This document shows positions 1-7,352 of a stretch of 54,685 nucleotides of DNA, piece by piece (the stretch's first letter is position 1; every line of letters begins with the position of its first letter). Under the pieces are notes generated by a model. The model made no database searches and was not told the DNA's origin. It saw nothing but the letters and a program-made list of their open reading frames with translations. The DNA is from Planctomycetota bacterium. GTDB taxonomy: Bacteria; Planctomycetota; UBA11346. The position numbers were made by a program, and so were the translations under genes. Where the stretch lies: assembly GCA_027859175.1 (NCBI GenBank), contig JAQIBG010000117.1, positions 1 to 54,685 of the forward strand, written 5' to 3'.

Positions 1-1612
1 TTGCCCGCCGAATGATCTTAGTGGTCTTGTGGTCACCCACCTGTTCGCACAACTTCACGGCCTGCTCAAAGTAGCCGCGCGCGGCGATACGCTCGTCAAC
101 CATCGCCAAGGCATTGCCCATCGCCACCAACAGACGCGTACGCAGGCGGTCATTCTCCACCGCCATCAAGCCACGCTCCAGCACTGGCACCGCAGCGCGC
201 GCCTGCTCGCACTGCAACAAGGTATTGGCATACCGGTAGCAGAGTTGCGCCTCCGATACCGGTGGCTTGCCACCCATTGCCGTCACCGTGTCGCATTCAT
301 GCAGCGCAGCCGCAAAGTGGCTAACCGCCTCCTGCATCTCGCCGCGCTTGCTCAATACCACGCCAAGGCCCTTATGCGCCCGTATCCGCTCCGGCGCATC
401 GGCCTCATCAATGCAGGCCGATAGCAGCCAGCGCAGATTGGTTTCGGCCTCGTCCCACGCGCCGCGCTCCTCTTGGACCTCAGCCATGGTGCCAATCAAA
501 CGCAACTGCTCGCGGCGGTCGCCGCGCTCGCGCAGGGTCTGCTCCCAGCTGCGCAGCGTCTCCATCGCCTGATCATGCGAACCCAGCTGGCGATGGACTT
601 TGGTCATCGCTGCCAACACGCGCTCAAGCACAGTGGTGTCAGACAATTGCTGGGCCTGCCCGAGTGCCGCCGTGAACGATTGGATCGCACCGGCCAAGTC
701 GCGCCGTTGCACCAGCATGCGGCCACGCAGGTAATGAATCCGGGCCTGCCCATCATGGTCATCGGCTGCCATCGACATATCCAGCGCGCGTTCCAAGGCG
801 ACCTCTGCCGCTGGCATCTCGCCGCCGTCGGCCCGAATCCGCGCCATCATGCGCAAGGCACGCGATTCTGCCGCCTTGTCGTCGGCCTGCCGCGCAACCT
901 TGATGACCCGCTCAAGAAGCACGATGGCCTCCATCGCACGCCCGCGCTCGCGCGCTACCTGGGCATGTCGCAGCAAGGCAGCAATCGCGTCAGACTTGGA
1001 GCCAATCGCCAAAAAACATTCAACGCTGTCGCTGAACCAGGAGTCGCTGCGCGCGTCTTCGCCCTTGCCGGCAAAAGCCAGGGCCAAGGTCTCCATGCAG
1101 GCCGCCTGATGGGCGGCGCGATTCCCATCGGCGAAAATCTCAAGGGCCTGCTCAGCGCCTTCGATCGCGTCATCGTATTGCCCGTGCCGCACCTGTAGCC
1201 GCGCCAAATGCAATTGCTCATCGGCAAAACCCTGCTCATTGCCCACCGCCTGGGCATGCCCCACCGCCAGCCATGAGTACCGCATCGCTGCGGTATAATC
1301 GCCGGTGCCACGATGGGCCTCGGCCACCCGCGAGGCCGTTTCAGCCAGCAAGCCCACCTCGCCAGCGGCCTCAGCCGCGGCATAGGCCTGCTCCAGCGGC
1401 GCCACCGCGGCAGCGCAATCACCCAGGCCCAGATACAAGCGGCCCAGATCGATGCGGCTGGTCCGCGCCTCAAGCACGCAGCCCATCTCATCGAAGGTGT
1501 CAACTGCCGCACGTAAATGACGAATTCCGCCAGACAAACCGGCACCAGCGCGGGTCTCAAGAATCAGACGGCCCAGGCGGGCGTCATTGCGGGCGCGATC
1601 AAGCGGGTCCAT
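1..1612 (-). CDS. TPR-repeat protein, C-terminus beyond the window
   Basis: An open frame runs from an ATG at 1612 to the window edge, giving 537 residues without a stop. The translation is a run of helical, Ala/Leu-rich repeats of about 40 residues in the style of tetratricopeptide repeats, for example DYTAAMRYSWLAVGHAQAVG and GEMQEAVSHFAAALHECDT. No signal peptide is visible at the N-terminus (MDPLDRARNDARLGRLILET), so it is probably cytosolic. TPR arrays are protein-protein interaction scaffolds, and the partner cannot be told from sequence. An enzymatic domain could lie in the missing C-terminal part or in an upstream extension, because no strong ribosome site fixes this start. The frame call is secure from codon use and repeat structure. 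The biological role is unknown. Confidence 0.75.
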   Translation of the reverse strand, partial: MDPLDRARNDARLGRLILETRAGAGLSGGIRHLRAAVDTFDEMGCVLEARTSRIDLGRLYLGLGDCAAAVAPLEQAYAAAEAAGEVGLLAETASRVAEAHRGTGDYTAAMRYSWLAVGHAQAVGNEQGFADEQLHLARLQVRHGQYDDAIEGAEQALEIFADGNRAAHQAACMETLALAFAGKGEDARSDSWFSDSVECFLAIGSKSDAIAALLRHAQVARERGRAMEAIVLLERVIKVARQADDKAAESRALRMMARIRADGGEMPAAEVALERALDMSMAADDHDGQARIHYLRGRMLVQRRDLAGAIQSFTAALGQAQQLSDTTVLERVLAAMTKVHRQLGSHDQAMETLRSWEQTLRERGDRREQLRLIGTMAEVQEERGAWDEAETNLRWLLSACIDEADAPERIRAHKGLGVVLSKRGEMQEAVSHFAAALHECDTVTAMGGKPPVSEAQLCYRYANTLLQCEQARAAVPVLERGLMAVENDRLRTRLLVAMGNALAMVDERIAARGYFEQAVKLCEQVGDHKTTKIIRRA

Positions 1613-1694
1613 AGGCAGGTAGCTTGTAACACGGCACCGCGCTGAACAAGCCGTCGCTAGCAACTGGCGACGGCGCCACGCAGCCACCCCGACG

Positions 1695-2669
1695 CTAGGC
1701 CGCGACCTCAGTCAGACCCTCACGACGCGCCTGGCGCCGGGCCCACCACGCCGCCAGCAAGCCGTCGCCATAGATCTGCGACAGATGAAACACAATCGGC
1801 GCAATCAGGGCCAAGGGATACGCCGCAGCAAACTCGGTTGACCACACCGCAATTGCCACCGGCAAGGTTTTCTGCGAGCACACCACGGCGGCCGCCGTGG
1901 CACGGGCCCGCGGCGCGCGCAACAGACCGCGCGCACCCGTATAGCACAAGCCGGCCAGCAGGTAGTGCACAGCCAAAGCCGGCAGCGCGAGCAACACCAC
2001 TTGCTGCAGACTGATGGCCGCGAGATGAGCCGCGCGTTCACTCAGGGCCAGATAGATGATGCAGCCCAACAGGGCCACTGGCAGATACTTGACCACCGCC
2101 TTTGCGGCTTCAACCCGAGCTGGCCAGCGCCACCGCACCACTTGCCCAAGCACCGCCGGCAGCAACACCAGCACCAGCAATTTATTTAACAGTGCCCAGC
2201 TATCGACCTGAACCGAACCGCCCACCAGCAGGGCCAAGGTGAAGGGGATCGTCACCACCGCCACCAAGTTGAGTGCGATCGTGAGCAGCGTCGCCCCTTC
2301 GCGTTCGCCACCAGCCTGATTGGCAATAACCACCCCCGACACCAGCGTGGGCCCCATGCTGCACATCAACAGGAAACCAAGTCTGTCATCGGGCGACCAC
2401 GCAAGCAGATACATCGCCGCTGCGGCCAAGGCCGGCGCCGCCACAAAAGCGATCAGGCCACCCCACATCAGGAGCGCCGCGTAGGCGCGCAGGTCTTTGA
2501 AACGGCGCGCGTCAATGCCCAGGCCCTGGCACAGGAAGATGACCACAATCAAACCCGGGATCAGCTGCAACTGCTTCAAGGCAACACCGGGCCCAGGCAG
2601 CGCAAGTGCCAGCACCGCGGCCACACCGATAACCAGCACCAAGAGATTTTTGATCAGGAAGGCCTTCAT
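1695..2669 (-). CDS. Bile acid:sodium symporter family (BASS/SBF-like) transporter
   Basis: The protein has 324 residues and is almost wholly hydrophobic, with about nine or ten membrane segments. It resembles the SBF-like branch of the bile acid/sodium symporter superfamily, which contains Rch1/YfeH-like members. Typical stretches are GLIVVIFLCQGLGIDARRFK after the first helices and MCSMGPTLVSGVVIANQAGG in the middle, the latter matching the conserved core crossover region. Family members move organic anions or modulate ion flux with Na+, and the substrate here is unknown. It lies 35 bp beyond the stop of the IclR regulator on the same strand, so the two are probably co-transcribed. The divergent aminotransferase suggests uptake of an organic acid or amino compound, but that is inference. 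Confidence 0.8.
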   Translation of the reverse strand: MKAFLIKNLLVLVIGVAAVLALALPGPGVALKQLQLIPGLIVVIFLCQGLGIDARRFKDLRAYAALLMWGGLIAFVAAPALAAAAMYLLAWSPDDRLGFLLMCSMGPTLVSGVVIANQAGGEREGATLLTIALNLVAVVTIPFTLALLVGGSVQVDSWALLNKLLVLVLLPAVLGQVVRWRWPARVEAAKAVVKYLPVALLGCIIYLALSERAAHLAAISLQQVVLLALPALAVHYLLAGLCYTGARGLLRAPRARATAAAVVCSQKTLPVAIAVWSTEFAAAYPLALIAPIVFHLSQIYGDGLLAAWWARRQARREGLTEVAA

Positions 2670-2704
2670 GCTATCGCGCCCAGATCATCACCTACTGCTG
2701 CGTG

Positions 2705-3451
2705 TCAACAGAAGGTCTCGCCGGCGGTCTCATGCGCCAACTCGTGAGCGTAGGCTTGCACCCGTGCCACCAAGCTCTTGAGATGCTGCTCATCGAAGCT
2801 CGCCCGGGCCCCGGATACGCTCAGCGCAGCGATCACTGCGCCCCCCGCATCCACCACCGGCACCGCCACGCAAAACACGCCCGGCTCGCATTCCTCGCGA
2901 TCCAAACCATAGCCCTGAGCCCGAATCGCAGTGAGTACAGCCCGCAAGGCCGCTTTGCTGGTCAGCGTGGTAGCGGTCAAACGCTTGAGACGATATTCAG
3001 CGAGGTAACGGGTCACCTCGGCGTCACGCCGCGCCGCCAACAACACCTTACCAACTCCGGTGCAATACAAGGGCGCGCGACGCCCAATCCGGCCGGTTGC
3101 CACCAGCGCGCTATCCGGCGGCAAGGCGCGCTGCAGATACAGGGCCTCGTCGCCCTCGGCCACCACCAAGAACGCCGTTTTGCCGGTCGCACGGGCCAGG
3201 TTTTCCAGCTGAATCTGGGCCGAGCGATGCGCGGCGCCATCTGGCATGAGGCCACGCAGCCGCGCCGTCAAACGCCAGCGCCCCTCGCGTTGGCTCGCAT
3301 AGCCGAGCTCCTGCAGGCTGCGCAGCATGCGCAGGGCCGTAGGCGCCGGCAGCGCGCAGCCCTCGGCCACCTCGGCCAAGCGCTGCGCGCCATGCGCCGA
3401 TAAGAACTCGAGAATGGTAAAGGCCCGCGCCAAAGATCGATTCACCGCCAT
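2705..3451 (-). CDS. IclR-family transcriptional regulator
   Basis: The protein has 248 residues. The N-terminal winged helix (about 1-70) has the family signature: SLARAFTILEFLSAHG, then AEVAEGCALPAPTALRMLRS as the recognition helix region. The C-terminal effector domain contains LYCTGVGKVLLAA and the usual GYGLDREECEPGVFCVAVPV segment. I chose the ATG at 3451 because AAGGAG lies about 8 nt upstream; a longer reading from 3511 would add 20 residues without homology. It is divergent from a class-V aminotransferase, with a perfect TTTCAC/GTGAAA inverted repeat between them, and is followed by the BASS transporter. It probably controls both directions in response to a small carboxylate, as is common for IclR proteins. 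The effector is unknown. Confidence 0.88.
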   Translation of the reverse strand: MAVNRSLARAFTILEFLSAHGAQRLAEVAEGCALPAPTALRMLRSLQELGYASQREGRWRLTARLRGLMPDGAAHRSAQIQLENLARATGKTAFLVVAEGDEALYLQRALPPDSALVATGRIGRRAPLYCTGVGKVLLAARRDAEVTRYLAEYRLKRLTATTLTSKAALRAVLTAIRAQGYGLDREECEPGVFCVAVPVVDAGGAVIAALSVSGARASFDEQHLKSLVARVQAYAHELAHETAGETFC

Positions 3452-3512
3452 CGCTGCGCTCCTTGCCCCAAGGCGTTTGGCCCCTAGCATCGTTCCACTG
3501 AACGTAATCACA

Positions 3513-3527
3513 TTTCACTAGGTGAAA
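3513..3527. promoter_or_regulatory. Candidate IclR operator
   Basis: TTTCAC-TAG-GTGAAA is a perfect inverted repeat with 6-bp arms in the divergent gap between the IclR gene and the aminotransferase. Its right arm overlaps AGGTGA, the likely ribosome site of the aminotransferase, so a bound regulator would cover the start of that mRNA. A related GTGAAAT/ATTTCAC repeat precedes the second IclR gene at 51173. Confidence 0.55.
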
Positions 3528-3533
3528 ACCATT

Positions 3534-4637
3534 ATGACCGCCATTCCCGATCGCTTGCTCCTTGGCCCCGGCCCATGCAATGTCTCAGCGCCGGTCCGCG
3601 AAGCGATGGCGGCCCCGCTGCTCGGCCACCTCGACCCAGACTTCCTCGCCATTGTCGAACACGTCAAAGCCAGTCTGCGCACCCTGTTCGGCACCAGCAA
3701 CGCCGTCACCTTCCCGGTTTCCGGGACTGGCAGCGCCGGCATGGAAGCCTGCCTCGTGAATGTGATCGAACCGGGCGACAGCGTGCTGGTGGTGGTGCAA
3801 GGCGTGTTCGGCCTGCGCCTCGCGAACCTAGCTGAACGCTATGGCGCCACGGTGCACCGCCTGGAGATCCCCTGGGGCACGGCCCTTGATGCCGCCGCCC
3901 TCGCCGCCGCCGCCAAGCAAGCACGCCCGCGCCTGATCTGCGCCGTCAACGGCGAGACCTCGACCGGCGTTTACCAACGCTTCGACGGTTTCGCCGAGGT
4001 CGCGCGCGAGCACAACGCCCTGCTCCTGGCCGATTGCGTAACCAGCCTTGCCGGCATGCCGGTCGCCATCGATGACTGGGGCGTGGACCTCGTTTACAGC
4101 GGCACCCAGAAGTGTTTGGCCTGCCCACCCGGCCTAGCTCCAGTCAGCTTCTCGCAACGCGCCCTCGACCGCGTTGCCGCGCGTCGCAATCCGGTTCCGA
4201 GCTTCTACCTCGATGTCGGCGAGGTGATGAAATACCTCGACGGCTCGAGTGGCGCCCGCGCCTACCACCACACCGCGCCGATCAGCATGATCTACGCGCT
4301 CGACGCAGCCCTGGCCGAAATCGAAGCCGAAGGTCTCAGCGCCCGCTACGCGCGGCATGCCGCCGCCGCCCAGGCGCTGATTGCCGGACTCGGCACACTG
4401 GGCCTTGAGCCCCTCGTGGCCGAGGCCGACCGCCTCCACCCACTGACGACCGTCAAGCTACCCCCGGGCATAGACGAGGCTGCCATCCGCAGCGCCCTGC
4501 TAACCCAACACGGCATCGAAATTGGCGCCGGGCTTGGCCCGCTCGCCGGCCAGGTGTGGCGTATTGGCCTCATGGGCGGCAACGCCTGCCAGCACAGCGT
4601 CGACACCCTGATCGCGGCGCTGCGCCCCCTGCTCTAA
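3534..4637 (+). CDS. Class-V aminotransferase (alanine/serine-glyoxylate type)
   Basis: A PLP-dependent aminotransferase of 367 residues. It opens with the family motif RLLLGPGPCNVSAPV, has the cofactor loop PVSGTGSAGMEA near residue 65, the PLP-pyridine aspartate in LLLADCVTSLAGMP (about D167), and the Schiff-base lysine in YSGTQKCL (K193). The C-terminal RIGLMGGNA segment matches the carboxylate-binding arginine region. Relatives are alanine-glyoxylate, serine-glyoxylate and some 2-aminoethylphosphonate-type enzymes, so the amino donor is uncertain. A GTG at 3522 could also start it, but the ATG at 3534 sits 8 nt after AGGTGA and fits better. Divergence from an IclR regulator and a BASS transporter suggests an inducible small-molecule catabolic unit. 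A strong hairpin follows. Confidence 0.85.
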   Translation: MTAIPDRLLLGPGPCNVSAPVREAMAAPLLGHLDPDFLAIVEHVKASLRTLFGTSNAVTFPVSGTGSAGMEACLVNVIEPGDSVLVVVQGVFGLRLANLAERYGATVHRLEIPWGTALDAAALAAAAKQARPRLICAVNGETSTGVYQRFDGFAEVAREHNALLLADCVTSLAGMPVAIDDWGVDLVYSGTQKCLACPPGLAPVSFSQRALDRVAARRNPVPSFYLDVGEVMKYLDGSSGARAYHHTAPISMIYALDAALAEIEAEGLSARYARHAAAAQALIAGLGTLGLEPLVAEADRLHPLTTVKLPPGIDEAAIRSALLTQHGIEIGAGLGPLAGQVWRIGLMGGNACQHSVDTLIAALRPLL

Positions 4638-4668
4638 GTCCGGCGCTTCCACCAGCGTCGTGAGCCTT

Positions 4669-4704
4669 ACAAGACCCCCGCCCACAACAGGGCGGGGGTC
4701 TTGT
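4669..4704 (+). terminator. Perfect 15-bp hairpin after the aminotransferase
   Basis: ACAAGACCCCCGCCC and its exact complement flank a 6-nt loop (ACAACA). The stem starts 31 nt after the aminotransferase stop. There is no long T-run, so it may be a weak intrinsic terminator or an attenuator. A small frame begins 1 nt after the stem, and its only G-rich ribosome-site candidate is inside the right arm. Confidence 0.6.
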
Positions 4705-4705
4705 C

Positions 4706-4906
4706 ATGAATACGCTGTCGATCTACCTGACTGCGACCTTGCTGGGTCTGATTGGCGGCTGCGGGGTTGGCGTCGCGGCGGAATTGCTGCTCGGCATCGT
4801 CCTCGGAGGGGTCGTCCCCCGGAAGGGCCTCATCGTGCTGGCTGTCCTCGCGGGCTGCGGGTTCTGCGCTGCGGTCATCGTTGGCACCATCGCGCTCCAT
4901 GGCTGA
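4706..4906 (+). CDS. Small two-helix membrane protein, unknown
   Basis: A 66-residue frame with two hydrophobic stretches, TLLGLIGGCGVGVAAELLLG and LIVLAVLAGCGFCAAVIVGT, separated by the charged turn VVPRKG. That is a plausible helical hairpin in the inner membrane. I do not recognise a family. The start lies 1 nt after a perfect hairpin whose right arm holds the only G-rich ribosome-site candidate (GGGGG, 7 nt before the ATG), so translation could depend on opening the stem. Codon use is acceptable but the length is short. It may be a chance frame or a leader-type protein. There is no functional link to its neighbours, the aminotransferase and the glycosidase. Confidence 0.4.
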   Translation: MNTLSIYLTATLLGLIGGCGVGVAAELLLGIVLGGVVPRKGLIVLAVLAGCGFCAAVIVGTIALHG

Positions 4907-4927
4907 ACCCAACGCTGCCATCCAGCA

Positions 4928-4955
4928 TTGCCATTTTTGTTATCTCTGATACAAA
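4928..4955 (+). promoter_or_regulatory. Possible promoter of the glycoside hydrolase
   Basis: TTGCCA, 16 nt, then TACAAA gives a sigma-70-like pair in an unusually AT-rich patch. Transcription would begin about at the A of the ATG at 4962, and no Shine-Dalgarno sequence is present, so the mRNA may be leaderless. The match is modest. Confidence 0.35.
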
Positions 4956-4961
4956 ACAAAG

Positions 4962-7184
4962 ATGGACACCATCGACCCGGCCAGCATTTCCGACGATTCC
5001 TACTGCCAGATCGACCAGCACGGCCACCTCAGCATAGCCGGCAAACGGGCCCGATTCTGGGCCATCATTGGGTCCTACCCCTACCGTCCCGAGACCCCAA
5101 CCCCCGACAGCATCGCGCGGGCCTACCGCCAAAACGAGGCCCTGGTCGAACGCTTCACCGCGCTCGGCTTCAACATGAGCCGCTTCTGGCGCAACGTGGA
5201 AGCCGATTACCAGATCGGCGACGGCTCCGAAGCCGACATCAAAGACCACTTCCTCGCCACCATGAAGCGTGCCGGCTTCCGCATCTGGTATCCAGGCATC
5301 GCGCAAACCTGGGCCACGCCCAATGACGTCGATCTGATTGACGAGCCCAGCACCTCCGCTGACTGGCGCGCCGCCATCGCCGAGATCGGCGACCAGCGCA
5401 ACCTCCACCGTGTCCTGTGCAAGTTTGATGCCCGCAGCGAAGCGGCGCAGATCGCCGGCATGCGGCGCAAAACGGATCACCGCAATCGCTACACCGGTCT
5501 CCGCGTTGGCGACGACCCGCTCTACGCCATCTTTGAACTGACCAATGAAGACTGGTGGATGTCCAAGATGGTTGGCGGCATGTTCCGCAAACTACCGACC
5601 CTGTTCCGCGCGCAGTTGCAAGCACGCTGGACCAGCTTCTTAAAAAACAAATACGCCAACGCAGAAGGCCTGACCCAGCGCTGGGGCTTCCTGCTGCCCA
5701 ACGAAGGCCTCGACGCCGGCACCGTCGGCATTCTCCCGCTGCGCGGCGCCCAGAATCTCGACGATGCGTCGATGGACGAACAGGCCCGTCAGCAATTACT
5801 TGATGCCACGGACAGCGACGAGTGTTACGGGCGCGATGATTTTAATCGCCATCGCGGTGAAGACGTGCTCGAATTTTTCGTGTCGCTGCATGTTGCGCAC
5901 AAGAAACGCCTCGAAGCCGCTCTCAAAGGCATGGGCAAGGCCTGTCGGCTGTGCCCAACTGCCCTCGACACCGGCATCGGCTACGAAATCCAAAGTCAGT
6001 GGCTGTATCAAAACGGCGATGTGTCGGCGCACGATGCCTACGTCAACGGCCTGCCGCGCTGCAACCCCGGCCACTTCAACGAACGCGCGCCCTGGATGTC
6101 GGGCCTAGAAGAAGCGCCACGCATCTGCCACGATGTGCCCTGGCTCGAGCACAATAAAATCGCCGGCAAGCCCTTCCTGTGCTACGAGACGCAGATCCAA
6201 CAACCGGCCAAATTCCGCGCTGAATTTCCGTTCCGGATGTTGGCGCTCGCGTCGATCCAAGACTGGGACGCGATCTGCTGGCATTATTGGGGCGGCGTTG
6301 AAGACATCGTCGATGACGAGCGCCCCTTCGATCGCCCGCTCGATTACACCACCGGGCGCCACCCGCAAGGCTACCACTATACTTATGATGCGGTGCAAAA
6401 TGCGGCTATGCGCGTGGCCGGCCACGCCTTCCGCGGCGAGGCCTTCGCGCCAGCACCCGAACCCACCACCTTCATCTACGGTCGCCGCAGCCTGTACGAC
6501 CCCGCCAGCATGGATGTCTCCGGTTCGTACGGCAAACACGGCCTCAACATGCTGCCAACCGTGTACCAACGCGGCGTGCGGATTGAAATCGACCCCAGCC
6601 GTGAAGACGACGCCGTAATTGGCGAACAGGTCAACTACGACGCCGAAAGCAAACCCGGCGTGTTCCGCCCAACAGACCAGATCCGCTTCGACACCCGCCG
6701 TGGTGGGCTCGTGCTAGACTCTGCCCACGGCGCACTATTCACCGGCTTCCTCAGCCGTTTTGGCGACGAACTCGCCTTCGCCAACAACGCGTGCACCCTC
6801 CGCGATGTGGCCATCAGCATCGATCCCGGCATGCCCTACAGCGAAGACCTAGCCGAAGACCGCTACATCGCCTTCGGCCTCGTCAGCACTGACGGCCTTC
6901 CTCTGACCGAATGCCACGAGGCCACCCTGTGCCTCGTCTCCAGCAGCTTTAACACCGGCTTCACCCTCGCTTGCGATCACCCCTCGGGCTGCAACCAAGA
7001 AGGCAGCCTGCCGGTGCTGCATGCTCGCGTGCGCGCCACCCTCCACGCGCCCGCCCTAGCCGGCATGCGCTACGTCCTGCGCGGTTGGCACCTCGAACAA
7101 CTCGGCACCGGCACCGTCGATAGCGACGGGCTGATCAACATTGGTGATGATATTCCGCTGTGGCAGATTGAGTTTGTGCGTTGA
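4962..7184 (+). CDS. Glycoside hydrolase, clan-A (TIM barrel) type
   Basis: A 740-residue protein. The first 450 residues read as a retaining beta/alpha-barrel glycosidase: HFLATMKRAGFRIWYPGIA for early strands, FELTNEDWW with the likely acid/base E196, and KPFLCYETQ with a candidate nucleophile E409, followed by AICWHYWGG as a substrate-binding strand. The remainder (about 480-740) is beta-rich and may be accessory domains. Asn-Glu before the acid/base is the clan GH-A hallmark (GH2, 5, 42 and others), but I cannot assign a numbered family. There is no signal peptide, so it probably acts in the cytoplasm on imported oligosaccharides. There is no regulator adjacent and no ribosome site before the ATG. 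It is convergent with the glycyl radical enzyme operon across a repeat element. Confidence 0.72.
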   Translation: MDTIDPASISDDSYCQIDQHGHLSIAGKRARFWAIIGSYPYRPETPTPDSIARAYRQNEALVERFTALGFNMSRFWRNVEADYQIGDGSEADIKDHFLATMKRAGFRIWYPGIAQTWATPNDVDLIDEPSTSADWRAAIAEIGDQRNLHRVLCKFDARSEAAQIAGMRRKTDHRNRYTGLRVGDDPLYAIFELTNEDWWMSKMVGGMFRKLPTLFRAQLQARWTSFLKNKYANAEGLTQRWGFLLPNEGLDAGTVGILPLRGAQNLDDASMDEQARQQLLDATDSDECYGRDDFNRHRGEDVLEFFVSLHVAHKKRLEAALKGMGKACRLCPTALDTGIGYEIQSQWLYQNGDVSAHDAYVNGLPRCNPGHFNERAPWMSGLEEAPRICHDVPWLEHNKIAGKPFLCYETQIQQPAKFRAEFPFRMLALASIQDWDAICWHYWGGVEDIVDDERPFDRPLDYTTGRHPQGYHYTYDAVQNAAMRVAGHAFRGEAFAPAPEPTTFIYGRRSLYDPASMDVSGSYGKHGLNMLPTVYQRGVRIEIDPSREDDAVIGEQVNYDAESKPGVFRPTDQIRFDTRRGGLVLDSAHGALFTGFLSRFGDELAFANNACTLRDVAISIDPGMPYSEDLAEDRYIAFGLVSTDGLPLTECHEATLCLVSSSFNTGFTLACDHPSGCNQEGSLPVLHARVRATLHAPALAGMRYVLRGWHLEQLGTGTVDSDGLINIGDDIPLWQIEFVR

Positions 7185-7208
7185 GCTGAGCCCAACTCTG
7201 GAACAACC

Positions 7209-7347
7209 GGTCCTGGGTCCTGGGACGCCTGCAAGCAGGCTTAGACGCGGGGCGGTTGCCCCGATACCCCGCCCAATAGGCCATGCGTCTGATCCCCGGC
7301 TGCCCCTACGACCTAAGCGCCGCAGGCGCGTACCAGGACCCAGGACC
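7209..7347. repeat. Inverted-repeat element with heptamer arms, copy 1
   Basis: A perfect 15-bp terminal inverted repeat, GGTCCTGGGTCCTGG at 7209-7223 and its complement at 7333-7347, is built from a tandem 7-mer (GGTCCTG/AGGACCC). It fills the gap between the convergent glycosidase and glycyl radical enzyme. A 30-bp core at 7226-7255 recurs, inverted, at 50997-51026 with one mismatch. No coding frame is convincing inside. Confidence 0.75.
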
Positions 7348-7352
7348 TAAAC

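Noticed and set aside
955-1560. Open frame of 201 codons, minus strand
   Set aside because: Shadow of the TPR gene in another frame; Trp/Arg-rich and without any family pattern, while the true frame is open across 1612 bases with clear repeats.
4875-5480. 201-codon minus-strand frame over the glycosidase start
   Set aside because: Gly/Val/Ala-rich mirror of the coding strand, typical of GC-rich shadows.
7209-7347. CRISPR array
   Set aside because: Short tandem heptamers in inverted arms, without regular spacers or cas genes nearby.
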